Below are positions 7,835 to 16,025 of a DNA stretch of 64,000 nt, piece after piece (positions within the stretch are counted from its first letter, which is position 1; each line of letters opens with the position of its first letter). The stretch is taken from positions 28,230-92,229 of the forward strand of contig JAJZUQ010000006.1 in NCBI GenBank assembly GCA_021848385.1. The letters are read 5' to 3'. Under the pieces are notes generated by a model that did not search any database, had not been told where the DNA came from, and saw nothing but the letters and a program-made list of their open reading frames with translations. A program made the position numbers and the translations under genes. The stretch is from Deltaproteobacteria bacterium (GTDB lineage Bacteria > Desulfobacterota > Desulfuromonadia > Geobacterales > Geobacteraceae).

Positions 7835-9531
7835 CCAAAATAGTCGTAGACCCGATCACGAGGATAGAGGGGCACCTCCGCATCCAGGCCGAGGTGAACG
7901 GAGGGACCATTACTGATGCCTGGAGTTCCAGTACCATGTTCCGGGGGATCGAGTCCATACTCAAGGGGAGAGACCCGCGTGACGCCTGGTACTTTACCCA
8001 GCGTATATGCGGTGTCTGTACGACGGTCCATTCCATTGCCTCCATCAGAGCGGTTGAGAATGCACTGAACATTACGGTTCCCCTGAACGCCGAGCTGATC
8101 CGTAACCTCATCATCGGCACGCAGCTGGTGCAGGACCATGTGATCCATTTCTATCACCTTCATGCCCTCGACTGGGTAGACGTTGTTTCGGCATTGAAGG
8201 CCGACCCGGCCAAGAGTGCAGCCCTTGCCGCGTCCCTCTCCGACTGGCCCCTAAATTCCCCCACCTACTTCAAATCCGTTCAGGACAAGGTTGCTGCCTT
8301 CGTGAAGAAGGGGCGACTTGGCCCCTTTGGCAACGCCTACTGGGGGCACCCGGCCTATAAACTGCCTCCGGAAGCCAACCTGATGGCTACGGCCCACTAC
8401 CTGGAGGCGCTGGACTGGCAGCGTGAGGTTATAAAAATTCATGCCATCCTTGGCAGCAAGAACCCCCATCCCCAGACCTTCCTGGTGGGAGGTATGGCAA
8501 TTCCCATCGACCCCAATTCCCAGAACGCCCTCAATGCCGACAAAATAGCCGAAATTGGGGAACTGCTCGGGAAAGTGAAGCGGTTCGTGGAAAAGGTCTA
8601 TATCCCCGACCTGTTGGCAGTAGCTTCATTCTACAAGGATTGGGCCGGCATCGGCGCCGGCGTCGGTAACTACCTGAGCTACGGCGAATACCCGCTGGAC
8701 AACAGCGGCAAACCTGAAAAGCTCTGGTTTCCCCAGGGGATCATTCTCAACCGTGACCTCACCAAGGTCCATCCCATTGATCAGAAGAAGATCACCGAAA
8801 GTGTGGCCCACTCCTGGTACGAGGGGGGGAGTGCCGGCGTGCATCCCTATGACGGGCAGACCGAACCGAAATACACGGGGCCAAAGCCTCCCTACGACAT
8901 GATCGACACGAACGGAAAATACTCTTGGGTAAAATCACCCCGGTATGACGGGAAGCCCATGGAAGTAGGCCCCCTCGCCGTTATTCTCGTCGCCTACGCC
9001 TCGGGGCATGCCGGTGCAAAGGGGGCGGTCGACATGGTGCTCAAAAAACTCGGTGTCGGCCCTGAGGCGCTCTTCTCTACCCTTGGGCGCACGGCTGCCC
9101 GGGGGATAGAGTCCCTCCTGGTTGCAGAAGAACTCCCCAAGTGGCTCGACATGCTCGTGGCCAATATCAAGGGGGGAGACCTGGCAAGCCACAATGGCGA
9201 GAAGTGGGACCCGGCCAGCTGGCCGCATGAGGCAGCCGGCTTCGGCTGGCATAATGCGCCGCGTGGTGCGCTGGGGCACTGGGTGAGGATCAGGGACCAG
9301 AAAATTGAGAATTACCAGGCGGTGGTTCCCACTACCTGGAACGCCTCTCCCCGGGACGAGAAGGGGGAACGGGGGCCTTACGAGGCTGCGTTGGTCGGTA
9401 CTCCCCTGGCCGACCCGGACAAGCCGCTGGAAATACTCAGGACTATCCATTCATTCGACCCGTGTCTCGCCTGTGCCGTCCACGTGGTCGATCCAGAGGG
9501 GAACGCAATGGTGGATGTCAAGGTCCTCTGA
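7831..9531 (+). CDS. hyaL: Uptake [NiFe]-hydrogenase large subunit
   Basis: This 566-residue catalytic subunit holds the NiFe site. The N-terminal ligand pair is C60 and C63 in RICGVC, and the C-terminal pair is C545 and C548 in DPCLACAVH. The 15-residue tail after H551 is the extension that the maturation protease removes after nickel insertion. It begins with ITRIEGH, typical of group 1 enzymes. It overlaps the hyaS stop (ATGA), which implies translational coupling and joint Tat export on the small-subunit signal. Length is normal for membrane-bound uptake hydrogenases. Confidence 0.96.
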   Translation: MTKIVVDPITRIEGHLRIQAEVNGGTITDAWSSSTMFRGIESILKGRDPRDAWYFTQRICGVCTTVHSIASIRAVENALNITVPLNAELIRNLIIGTQLVQDHVIHFYHLHALDWVDVVSALKADPAKSAALAASLSDWPLNSPTYFKSVQDKVAAFVKKGRLGPFGNAYWGHPAYKLPPEANLMATAHYLEALDWQREVIKIHAILGSKNPHPQTFLVGGMAIPIDPNSQNALNADKIAEIGELLGKVKRFVEKVYIPDLLAVASFYKDWAGIGAGVGNYLSYGEYPLDNSGKPEKLWFPQGIILNRDLTKVHPIDQKKITESVAHSWYEGGSAGVHPYDGQTEPKYTGPKPPYDMIDTNGKYSWVKSPRYDGKPMEVGPLAVILVAYASGHAGAKGAVDMVLKKLGVGPEALFSTLGRTAARGIESLLVAEELPKWLDMLVANIKGGDLASHNGEKWDPASWPHEAAGFGWHNAPRGALGHWVRIRDQKIENYQAVVPTTWNASPRDEKGERGPYEAALVGTPLADPDKPLEILRTIHSFDPCLACAVHVVDPEGNAMVDVKVL

Positions 9532-9542
9532 GGGGGTGTGCC

Positions 9543-10211
9543 ATGAAACAGAGCCAGGAATGCCTGCATGAAGCGTATGTCTGGGAGGTGCCCGTCAGGG
9601 TCACCCACTGGGTGAATGTGCTCTCCATAGCCATTCTGTCCGTGACCGGCATCTATATCGGTTCACCGGTAACGTTGGCGCTGACCCCCTCCGGGTATGA
9701 CATGGGGTGGATCAGGTTTATCCATTTCACGGCTGGCTTTCTCTTTGCCATCAGCGTCGTGAGTCGAATCTACTGGTCGTTCGTCAGTAACCGGTATGCC
9801 GGTTGGCGCGAGTTTGTCCCCTTCTTGTCCGCCGAAGGGCGCCGCAACATGTGGCGGATGTTTGCCTACTATACCTTCATGAGCAGGAAGATCCCCCATC
9901 CGATCGGTCACAATGCCCTGGCGGGAGCGACCTACCTGCTGGTGTTTCTCCTCTATCTGGTCATGATTCTCACCGGCTTCACGCTCTATTCGGAGCATGC
10001 GCCCCATGGCCCACTGCACGCGCTGCTGGGGTGGATGTTCGCCCACTTTTCAAATCAGGGAATACGGCAGACCCACCATCTGACGATGTGGCTTCTCATT
10101 GGCTTCGCCATCCACCACATCTACAGCGCCTGGCTGATGGACGTGAAGGAGCGGGGCGGGGTTATATCAAGTATTTTCGGCGGCTACAAACCGGTGCAGG
10201 GAAGGGAGTAA
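9543..10211 (+). CDS. hyaB: Ni/Fe-hydrogenase b-type cytochrome subunit
   Basis: The 222-residue membrane protein has four strongly hydrophobic helices. Histidines suited to heme b ligation occur in the first helix (RVTHWVNV), in the FIHFTAGF stretch, in the GHNALAG region and near the C-terminus (HHLTMWLLIGFAIHHIYSAW). It anchors the hydrogenase and passes electrons to the quinone pool. The ATG at 9543 follows a purine-rich GAGGGGGTG site and lies 11 bases past the large-subunit stop. In E. coli nomenclature the equivalent is HyaC; in Geobacter it is called HyaB. Confidence 0.92.
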   Translation: MKQSQECLHEAYVWEVPVRVTHWVNVLSIAILSVTGIYIGSPVTLALTPSGYDMGWIRFIHFTAGFLFAISVVSRIYWSFVSNRYAGWREFVPFLSAEGRRNMWRMFAYYTFMSRKIPHPIGHNALAGATYLLVFLLYLVMILTGFTLYSEHAPHGPLHALLGWMFAHFSNQGIRQTHHLTMWLLIGFAIHHIYSAWLMDVKERGGVISSIFGGYKPVQGRE

Positions 10212-10214
10212 GGG

Positions 10215-10697
10215 GTGTCTGTTCTCGTGCTCGGCATAGGGAACCTGATCATGGCCGATGACGGTATCGGCGTCAAGATCGTCCAGCGGCTTCAGCGTGA
10301 CTACAGGTTCCCTCCCGAGGTTACGATCCTGGATGGCGGGACTCTGGGGTTGGACCTCCTGCCGTTCCTGGAGGGGGTGGAGCGGCTCCTCATGGTGGAT
10401 GCGGTCGAAACCGGCTGGGAACCGGGGACGGTGGTGCGGCTTGAGGGAGAAGAACTCCCCGTTGCCCTCAAGACCAAGCTCTCCCCCCACCAGGTGGGAC
10501 TGCAGGATCTCCTGGCCGTGGCGGAACTGCAGGGCTTTTCCCCGAAAGACATGGTGCTCTGGGGGGTGCAGCCGGCGATTCTGGATATGGGGATGGACCT
10601 TTCCTCGCCGGTGGCGGCCCAGATGGATACCCTTGTCGACCGGGTGCTTGCCGAGCTTGCCGGGTGGGGGGCAGGTGGACAGCCGATTGCCGGTTAG
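10215..10697 (+). CDS. hyaP: Hydrogenase maturation endopeptidase
   Basis: The 160-residue HycI/HyaD-type protease cleaves the large-subunit tail after nickel insertion. The N-terminal LVLGIGNLIMADDGIGV motif carries the nickel-sensing acidic residues; DGGTLGLDLLPF and VDAVETG follow, and a histidine in SPHQVGLQD completes the usual set. It starts at a GTG three bases past the cytochrome stop, the last gene of the operon, and a terminator follows within about 40 bases. Confidence 0.93.
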   Translation: MSVLVLGIGNLIMADDGIGVKIVQRLQRDYRFPPEVTILDGGTLGLDLLPFLEGVERLLMVDAVETGWEPGTVVRLEGEELPVALKTKLSPHQVGLQDLLAVAELQGFSPKDMVLWGVQPAILDMGMDLSSPVAAQMDTLVDRVLAELAGWGAGGQPIAG

Positions 10698-10730
10698 TCT
10701 CTGACTCGAACAGTTCCACGATTGTTATGG

Positions 10731-10766
10731 GCCCGTACCGGTATTTCCGGCCGGGCTGCTTTTTTG
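10731..10766 (+). terminator. Terminator of the hydrogenase operon
   Basis: GCCCGTACCGG pairs imperfectly with CCGGCCGGGC around a 5 nt loop and is followed by TGC and six T residues. Confidence 0.7.
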
Positions 10767-10790
10767 AGGAGTACGGGAGGCGGATAGTGG

Positions 10791-10820
10791 TTGACGCGCC
10801 GAATACGGGGGGTGTATAAC
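10791..10820 (+). promoter_or_regulatory. Promoter for the small membrane protein and diguanylate cyclase
   Basis: TTGACG (10791-10796), an 18 bp spacer and TATAAC (10815-10820) with a TG just before it. The first start codon lies about 40 bases downstream. Confidence 0.6.
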
Positions 10821-10861
10821 TCAAACCGGAAATGGCCGGAAACGTGGCGGGAGGCAGTCGG

Positions 10862-11053
10862 ATGGAAGAGGAAGGAAAACCGGTCGGGGTATCAGGACGG
10901 ATCGTCGCCGGGTTGCAGATACTGATCGTTGTCGTGATTGTGGGGTTTGCCACCGTCCAGCTCTTCCTCGGCAACTTTGCGGCGGCGATGTCTACCTTTC
11001 CCCTGCTGATCATCTACTGGTTTTTTCTTACCGTCTGGCATAAGCGCTCCTAG
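10862..11053 (+). CDS. Small two-helix membrane protein of unknown function
   Basis: This 63-residue protein has two hydrophobic segments (about residues 14-34 and 37-55) and a basic C-terminal WHKRS. GGGAGG lies eight bases before the ATG at 10862; an in-frame ATG at 10832 is possible but lies too close to the predicted promoter. It precedes a diguanylate cyclase by about 30 bases and is probably cotranscribed. No family is recognised. Confidence 0.6.
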   Translation: MEEEGKPVGVSGRIVAGLQILIVVVIVGFATVQLFLGNFAAAMSTFPLLIIYWFFLTVWHKRS

Positions 11054-11083
11054 CAATTCCGCTCACAGGGAGTTCTGACCGTC

Positions 11084-12316
11084 GTGCACCACCGCCTGCT
11101 GAAAAATTCAACATCGTTTGCCCTGCCGCTCATCCTGCTGGTTGCTGCATCCCTCGTGCTTCCCCGCATCTCCGCATTACCTCCATCGTGGCAGATGAAC
11201 CTGGTTTCCGCTCCCTACTTTATCTTTGTCACCCTTCTTCTCTTGAGTTTCCACTTCAACCGCGGCCGGATCTTCTGCGTCTCCCTTCTGCTCGGTGTTG
11301 CCTACTGGAGCTGTCGCACCTACCTTCTCCAGGGGCTGGTCGACTTCCGTGCCGGCATGATCTACCAGGGGTTGTCGGTACTTCTTCCGGTCAACATCAC
11401 CCTCTTCTGTTTTCTCCGGGAGCGGGGGGTCCTCACGAATGCCGGACGGCTGCGCCTTGCTTTCCTTGCCGGCCAGGCGGCCTTGGTGGCCTGGTTCGTC
11501 CGTTACAATTACGTTGAGGTCCAGCAGTTTATCGGCAGGGAACTGGTCACCAGTGCTGTTCTCGATCGGTTCCTTCTCCCCCAGGTGGCGATCTTCCTCT
11601 TTATTGCCGGCGGGCTCCTCATCGCCGGGAAACTGCTCGTCAACCCATCCCCCCTGTTAAGTGGCATGTTTGGTGCCCTTCTCGCCGTGGGCGCATCATG
11701 CAACTGGCTCACCACGGAGTATCTCGTGCCGCTGTTCATGGGAACGGCAGGACTGCTCCTCATCATCAGTGTCGTCCAGGACTCCCACAACATGGCGTAC
11801 CGGGACGACCTCACCGGCCTTCAGTCACGCCGTGCCCTCAATGAACAGCTGATGGGGCTGGGACGGCAGTACGCCATCGCCATGCTCGACGTCGACCATT
11901 TCAAGAAATTCAATGACACCTACGGCCACGACGTGGGGGATCAGGTCCTCCGGATGGTGGCGAGCAGGATGCAGGGGGTCAAGGGGGGTGGTCGGGCGTT
12001 CCGGTACGGTGGTGAGGAGTTCACCATTCTCTTTCCCCACAAGGGTGTGGCAGATGCAACTCCCCACCTGGAGGAGGTCCGCAGGAGTATTGCCGACTAC
12101 CAGATGAAAATCCGCAGCACCGAGCGCCCCAGCGACGGTCAGGAGGGGAAGAAACAGCGCGGCGCCGGCAATGGCGACCAGACCGTCTCGGTTACCATCA
12201 GCATCGGCGTGGCCGACTGCTGCGACGGCTCCGCCACCCCCGAAGAAGTCATAAAGGCAGCCGATCAGGCCCTCTACCGGGCCAAGCACAAAGGACGCAA
12301 CCAGGTCTGCGCGTAA
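11084..12316 (+). CDS. Membrane-bound diguanylate cyclase (GGDEF)
   Basis: The 410-residue protein has an N-terminal region of about six to eight hydrophobic helices (residues 10-230) and a cytoplasmic GGDEF domain that makes cyclic di-GMP from two GTP. The active-site motif is RYGGEEF near residue 310, preceded by LDVDHFKKFNDTYGHDVGD. No RxxD inhibitory site is seen at its usual place upstream, so product feedback may be absent. The start is a GTG. The insert between GGEEF and the conserved SIGVAD strand is hydrophilic and somewhat long. The membrane part has no recognised sensor family. Confidence 0.88.
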   Translation: MHHRLLKNSTSFALPLILLVAASLVLPRISALPPSWQMNLVSAPYFIFVTLLLLSFHFNRGRIFCVSLLLGVAYWSCRTYLLQGLVDFRAGMIYQGLSVLLPVNITLFCFLRERGVLTNAGRLRLAFLAGQAALVAWFVRYNYVEVQQFIGRELVTSAVLDRFLLPQVAIFLFIAGGLLIAGKLLVNPSPLLSGMFGALLAVGASCNWLTTEYLVPLFMGTAGLLLIISVVQDSHNMAYRDDLTGLQSRRALNEQLMGLGRQYAIAMLDVDHFKKFNDTYGHDVGDQVLRMVASRMQGVKGGGRAFRYGGEEFTILFPHKGVADATPHLEEVRRSIADYQMKIRSTERPSDGQEGKKQRGAGNGDQTVSVTISIGVADCCDGSATPEEVIKAADQALYRAKHKGRNQVCA

Positions 12317-12349
12317 ACCCTCCGTGTACCCGCCTCAATCTGCATTCAA

Positions 12350-12506
12350 CCAAAAAACGGTAATTGTACGCGGAACAAGCGGAAACATCTGATGACGGCG
12401 GATTAACCCCGGATGTCAGATCTCACCCGAAAAGTTGGTTGAGGTTGGCCTGAATCCGCAGTTATCCTGATTTTTTAGATTTTTCCGCGTTCCAACTTCT
12501 TTTTTC
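12350..12506. repeat. Family B palindromic repeat, copy 2 (uninterrupted)
   Basis: The left arm AAAAAACGGTAATTGTACGC and the right arm (TCCGCGTTCCAACTTCTTTT) are imperfect inverse complements. The internal sequence matches the halves of the copy at 167-514, including GGCGGATTAACCCC against GGCGGATGAACCCC. It fills most of the spacer between the cyclase and the ScdA_N gene. Confidence 0.7.
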
Positions 12507-12542
12507 AAGTTCAACTTTCCTTTCGCAACAACCTGCCTGTTT

Positions 12543-12556
12543 TTGACCCACGTCAT
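12543..12556 (+). promoter_or_regulatory. FNR/HcpR-type operator at -41.5 of the repair operon
   Basis: TTGAC-CCAC-GTCAT is an inverted repeat of the CRP/FNR superfamily type. The -10 TATGCT (12579-12584) puts the centre of the site near -41.5, the standard class II activation position. The TTGACnnnnGTCAA form is known for HcpR/DNR-like regulators of nitrosative-stress genes. The choice of regulator is an inference. Confidence 0.55.
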
Positions 12557-12609
12557 GCTCTTTTCCCCTCCTCCGCGTTATGCTGACATCATCAAAGGAG
12601 GAGGAAACC

Positions 12610-12837
12610 ATGGAATTCAATCAGAATCTTGGCAATCAGGCGATCCAGGATGTCATCGCTACCCACCCCCCGATCGGCGACATTCTCAACCGCTACGACA
12701 TCGGCTGCGTCACCTGCAAGGTGGGAATATGTCTCCTCAAGGACGTGGTCTCCATCCACGGCCTTTCAAAAGATGATGAGGCGAAAATAGAAGCGGAAAT
12801 CAACTGCTATCTGGCAGACAACGGAAAAGGAGAATAG
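12610..12837 (+). CDS. Stand-alone ScdA_N/DUF1858-like protein
   Basis: The 75-residue protein matches the ScdA N-terminal/DUF1858 pattern: HPPIGDILNRYDIGC, then C33, C36 and C41 where the RIC/ScdA repair proteins have their conserved cysteines. In YtfE/ScdA this module is fused in front of a hemerythrin-like di-iron domain; here the hemerythrin is a separate gene two places downstream. GGAGGAGG precedes the ATG. The following gene starts two bases after its stop. The role is inferred to be Fe-S or NO-related. Confidence 0.78.
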   Translation: MEFNQNLGNQAIQDVIATHPPIGDILNRYDIGCVTCKVGICLLKDVVSIHGLSKDDEAKIEAEINCYLADNGKGE

Positions 12838-12839
12838 CA

Positions 12840-13298
12840 ATGAGTCATCCTGGTTGCGGCTGCCCCGGCAGCATGGCGCGTGTCATCGAAAGAAACGAAA
12901 CGAACGGTAACGAAACGGCGGCACAGGCGCCGTCAGAACTGCGGCAGTGGCCGGTCCAACTCCATCTGGTCCCCACCACGGCACCCTACTTCCAGGAGGC
13001 CGACATCCTGGTCGCGGCCGACTGCGTGGCGTTCGCCCTGGGAAGTTTCCACCGTGACCTGCTCAAGGGCAAGGCGCTTGCCATTGCCTGCCCGAAGCTG
13101 GACGAAACCGGCACCTACGTTGAGAAGCTGGCCACTATCTTCCGTGAGAGCCGGGTAAAGAGAGTTACCGTTGCGATCATGGAGGTCCCCTGTTGCAGGG
13201 GTCTCGATGTCATGGTGAAACAGGCGGTTGCCCGGTCGGGGCGGGACATACCTCTGGAGACACTGATAATAGGCATTGATGGCGAGAGGAGGAACTGA
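12840..13298 (+). CDS. Cysteine-rich Fe-S-associated protein lacking a ferredoxin module
   Basis: The 152-residue protein has cysteines at 6 and 8 (PGCGCPGS), 62 (ADCVAFA), 84 (ACPKLDE) and 118-119 (PCCRG). The body resembles the C-terminal part of iron-sulfur proteins found near hybrid cluster protein genes, where it normally follows a 4Fe-4S ferredoxin segment. No CxxCxxC ferredoxin motif is visible here, so this is either a shortened version or a distinct subfamily. It lies tightly between the ScdA_N and hemerythrin genes (two bases on each side), so the three are almost certainly one transcript. Confidence 0.65.
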   Translation: MSHPGCGCPGSMARVIERNETNGNETAAQAPSELRQWPVQLHLVPTTAPYFQEADILVAADCVAFALGSFHRDLLKGKALAIACPKLDETGTYVEKLATIFRESRVKRVTVAIMEVPCCRGLDVMVKQAVARSGRDIPLETLIIGIDGERRN

Positions 13299-13300
13299 AA

Positions 13301-13873
13301 ATGGCTGCGAAACGGGACATCACGACTGCACTGGTCGATGAGCACAGGCTGATACTGAGGATGCTGACAGTTCTGGAACGGAACGCCATCCTGACGAGGG
13401 AGGGGGCGCACCCCGACTACCGGTTCTACCTCGTTGCGGTGGACTTCATCAGGAACTTCGCGGACCGCTTCCACCACGCCAAAGAGGAGAATGTGTTGTT
13501 CGAGGCGCTGGTGGCAAACGGCATGCCGCGGCAGAACAGCCCGGTTGCGGCGATGCTGCTGGAGCACGATCAGGGACGGGCTTTCGTTAGTGCCATGGAA
13601 GAAGCGGCCCAGGCTGCATTGCGGGGGGAGCCGGGACAGGACGGGGTAATTGCCGCAAACGCCGTCGGTTATCTGGAGCTGCTTCGGGAGCATATCTCCA
13701 AGGAAAACGAGATTCTCTATCCGCTGGCGGAACGGCTCATATCCGACACCATGCGGGATACCATTATAGCAGCCTATGGCGCGGCTGAAGCCAGGACGCC
13801 CGAAGGTTTCGCGGCGCGGTATGAGGAACTGGTGTTTCGTTGCGAGGGGGACGTGATCAATCAGGCTGCGTAG
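13301..13873 (+). CDS. Hemerythrin-like HHE domain protein
   Basis: The 190-residue helical protein has the histidine and acidic pattern of a di-iron four-helix bundle: H15 (VDEHRLI), H58/H59 with E62/E63 (FHHAKEEN), H89 (LLEHDQGR), H131 and E135 (REHISKENEILYP). Relatives bind O2 or NO, or act in repair of damaged iron centres. It is the last gene of a three-gene unit with the ScdA_N protein. A symmetrical terminator follows. Confidence 0.85.
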   Translation: MAAKRDITTALVDEHRLILRMLTVLERNAILTREGAHPDYRFYLVAVDFIRNFADRFHHAKEENVLFEALVANGMPRQNSPVAAMLLEHDQGRAFVSAMEEAAQAALRGEPGQDGVIAANAVGYLELLREHISKENEILYPLAERLISDTMRDTIIAAYGAAEARTPEGFAARYEELVFRCEGDVINQAA

Positions 13874-13901
13874 CTGACGGTTTGCTTGCATGACAGACGG
13901 G

Positions 13902-13931
13902 AAAGGGGAGGTCGATTGACCTCCCCTTTCT
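13902..13931. terminator. Bidirectional terminator between convergent genes
   Basis: AAAGGGGAGGTC pairs perfectly with GACCTCCCCTTT around a 4 nt loop, between the hemerythrin gene (plus) and the lipoprotein gene (minus). Confidence 0.75.
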
Positions 13932-13968
13932 GCATCAATTGATGGGCAGTACTCCTGTCCACTGCCTC

Positions 13969-15051
13969 CTATCTGTCCGAATGGGGCACGGCCGGCGGCG
14001 GAATCGGCATGGTCGTTGGAGCGCCGGCATCCAGTGATTCGGTTACCAAAGGTGCTGGTGCGGTGATTACCGGTTCGGCCGTCGTTTCGGCTCCCGCGGG
14101 AAGCGGGGTTTGGTGCGCCGGCTGTACCTTCTCAGGAACCGGTTGGCGGGCGGCTGGGGCAGGTTGCGGTGTGACTGGAGCGGGTTCCAATGCTGGCTGC
14201 TTCTGAGATTCCTGCGTCACCGCTCTCTTTTCCCCTTCACTGCCGTTGCCGAACAGATTGGAATCGGGGGTAAGGAGGGCAACCATCTTTTCGAACTGGT
14301 CGGCGTACAGGACGGAAACCTGATTCTTTGAGGAGAGGCTGGATGTCTGTGTCTTGTCGAAAGCCCTGCCGAGCCCCTCGATGGTCTTGAACCTGACCTC
14401 CACCTTGTCGGTGGCATTGGCCTTTGCCTCGTCAAAATTGGGGTACTGGAGGGCCAGCATCGGGGGGAAGGATAACAGCCGCTGGCGGAAGTTGGGGTAC
14501 TCCCAGAGCACGGTGCCGTCAGCATCAAGAATCTGGGCCGTCATGATGAGATAGTCGTAGTTGCTATCCAGGTAGGAGAGGAGGTTGCTGGAGCGGATCG
14601 ATTCCTTTTTGGTTATGCCACTCACCACGACGACCATGACCGCATCTACACCGTTTTTCGTGATGTAATTGCGCAGTTCCTGCATCTTGAAGAAATACTT
14701 GTTGTAGATCACGCCGCCATCATCCCGCCGTTCGCGGCGGAATACCAGGTTCCCCATGAGCTGGTCGGGGTCGTCGGGGAGGAGTTGTACCGAAAAGTAG
14801 GCGCCGGTGTCCCTCAGCATGGCAACCAGTTCCTTTTCGTACCGGCGATTCGCCTCCTTGACGAGACCGACGAGGGCATCCTTGTCCGGATACCGGATCT
14901 CCGAGTTGGCGTCGACCAGTAGCGGCGCCACGCCGAGCACCCTTACCTTGCTCGTGTAGGTGTCTTTCGGGACATTGTAGTAATTGTGGGCACAGCCAAA
15001 GGTGAAGATGGAAATGATAACTACGGGGAGAAGCTTCAGCATCCTGTTCAC
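13969..15051 (-). CDS. Putative lipoprotein with Pro/Ala-rich tail, function unknown
   Basis: The 360-residue protein has a lipoprotein signal ending in the lipobox FTFGC with Cys20 as the predicted acylation site. The globular middle (about 25-255) carries no motif I recognise. Residues from about 280 to the end are a low-complexity Pro/Ala/Thr stretch, as in proteins spanning or tethered in the periplasm. It starts at a GTG preceded by CAGGAGG with a seven-base gap. Both neighbours are on separate transcripts or spaced, so context gives no role. Confidence 0.75.
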   Translation of the reverse strand: MNRMLKLLPVVIISIFTFGCAHNYYNVPKDTYTSKVRVLGVAPLLVDANSEIRYPDKDALVGLVKEANRRYEKELVAMLRDTGAYFSVQLLPDDPDQLMGNLVFRRERRDDGGVIYNKYFFKMQELRNYITKNGVDAVMVVVVSGITKKESIRSSNLLSYLDSNYDYLIMTAQILDADGTVLWEYPNFRQRLLSFPPMLALQYPNFDEAKANATDKVEVRFKTIEGLGRAFDKTQTSSLSSKNQVSVLYADQFEKMVALLTPDSNLFGNGSEGEKRAVTQESQKQPALEPAPVTPQPAPAARQPVPEKVQPAHQTPLPAGAETTAEPVITAPAPLVTESLDAGAPTTMPIPPPAVPHSDR

Positions 15052-15137
15052 AGCCAGGCCTCCTGGGGGAATTGTCTCGGTGGCATCCGGGGCGTCGATG
15101 TGCCGTTATAGCAGAAATGGTGCGAAATGGCCATGGA

Positions 15138-15944
15138 TTAATCCCTGCCCTGCAGCATGATGAACCCCATCTGTCTTCCTGTATCGCCGCCGTCCCGCCG
15201 GTAGGAGAAGAACAGGTCGTGATTGCAGCTGACGCACTGTGTCGCCGTGCTGATGTTCTCCTCGGCAAGGCCGGATTCCAGGAGATGGCGCCGGTTGGCC
15301 GCTGCCAGGTCGAGCGCCCATTTCCCCTTCTCCATCTCCGTGGCGAACAGGTCCCAGCCGGCGCCCCCCTTCCTGAAGGCCTCCATGACCGGTCCGTCAA
15401 CCTGGTAGCAACAAGGGCCGACGCCGGGACCGACTGCCGCCTGGATGTCGGCGGGGCGGCTGCCGAACATCTTCACGAGCGCCTCGACCCCCTTGTGGGC
15501 GATAAGGCCGGCGGTTCCTTTCCAGCCGGCATGGAGTGCCGCGACAGCATGCTGCACCGGGTCGAGGAGAAGAAGTGGCACACAGTCGGCCACGCAGACG
15601 CCGATCATCACGCCGGGCTGGTTGGTGACGATGCCGTCAGCTTCCAGTTTGAGAAAGTGGCTGTAATCCGGATTGGGGGCGTCGAGCACCAGAAGGTCCA
15701 CCCCATGGACCTGGTTGACGGTCACGAGTCGCTCCAGCCGGGTGCCGAAGGCCCGTGCCAGGACGCTCCTGTTTCCCTGGATGCTGTGGGGGGAGTCGAG
15801 GGTGTTGGTCCCCAGGTTGAGGGAGTTGTAAGGGGGACGGGAAACACCCTCATGACGGGTGGTGAACCCCTGGACCGCTATGCCTGTCTTCGCAAGATTC
15901 ATCGGTTCCAGGTAGTGGACCTTGCCGGTTTTTTTCATTTCCAT
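15138..15944 (-). CDS. pgeF: Purine nucleoside phosphorylase/laccase-domain protein PgeF (YfiH)
   Basis: The 268-residue protein has the multicopper-oxidase-fold YfiH family signatures: TTRHEGVS, SLNLGTNTLD, VCVADCVPLLLLDP, AALHAGWKGT and GPGVGPCCYQV. The zinc ligands are the His of HAGWKGT and the Cys and His of the surrounding motifs. Family members correct misplaced L-Ser in peptidoglycan precursors (PgeF) or act on purine nucleosides. I chose the ATG at 15944 because AAGGAGT lies nine bases upstream; in-frame starts further up lack one. It follows rluD on the same strand, a pairing also known in enterobacteria. Confidence 0.88.
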   Translation of the reverse strand: MEMKKTGKVHYLEPMNLAKTGIAVQGFTTRHEGVSRPPYNSLNLGTNTLDSPHSIQGNRSVLARAFGTRLERLVTVNQVHGVDLLVLDAPNPDYSHFLKLEADGIVTNQPGVMIGVCVADCVPLLLLDPVQHAVAALHAGWKGTAGLIAHKGVEALVKMFGSRPADIQAAVGPGVGPCCYQVDGPVMEAFRKGGAGWDLFATEMEKGKWALDLAAANRRHLLESGLAEENISTATQCVSCNHDLFFSYRRDGGDTGRQMGFIMLQGRD

Positions 15945-16025
15945 ACGATGGTACTCCTTGTCAGCCATTGTATTTCGTAGGGGTGTCCCTGTGCGGCTTC
16001 CCAAGCCAGGTTACCCACCCTGCCT

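Noticed and set aside
10211..10704. Alternative plus-strand frame over the hydrogenase protease gene
   Set aside because: It is Trp/Arg/Ser-rich and unrelated to any family, while the chosen frame carries all protease motifs.
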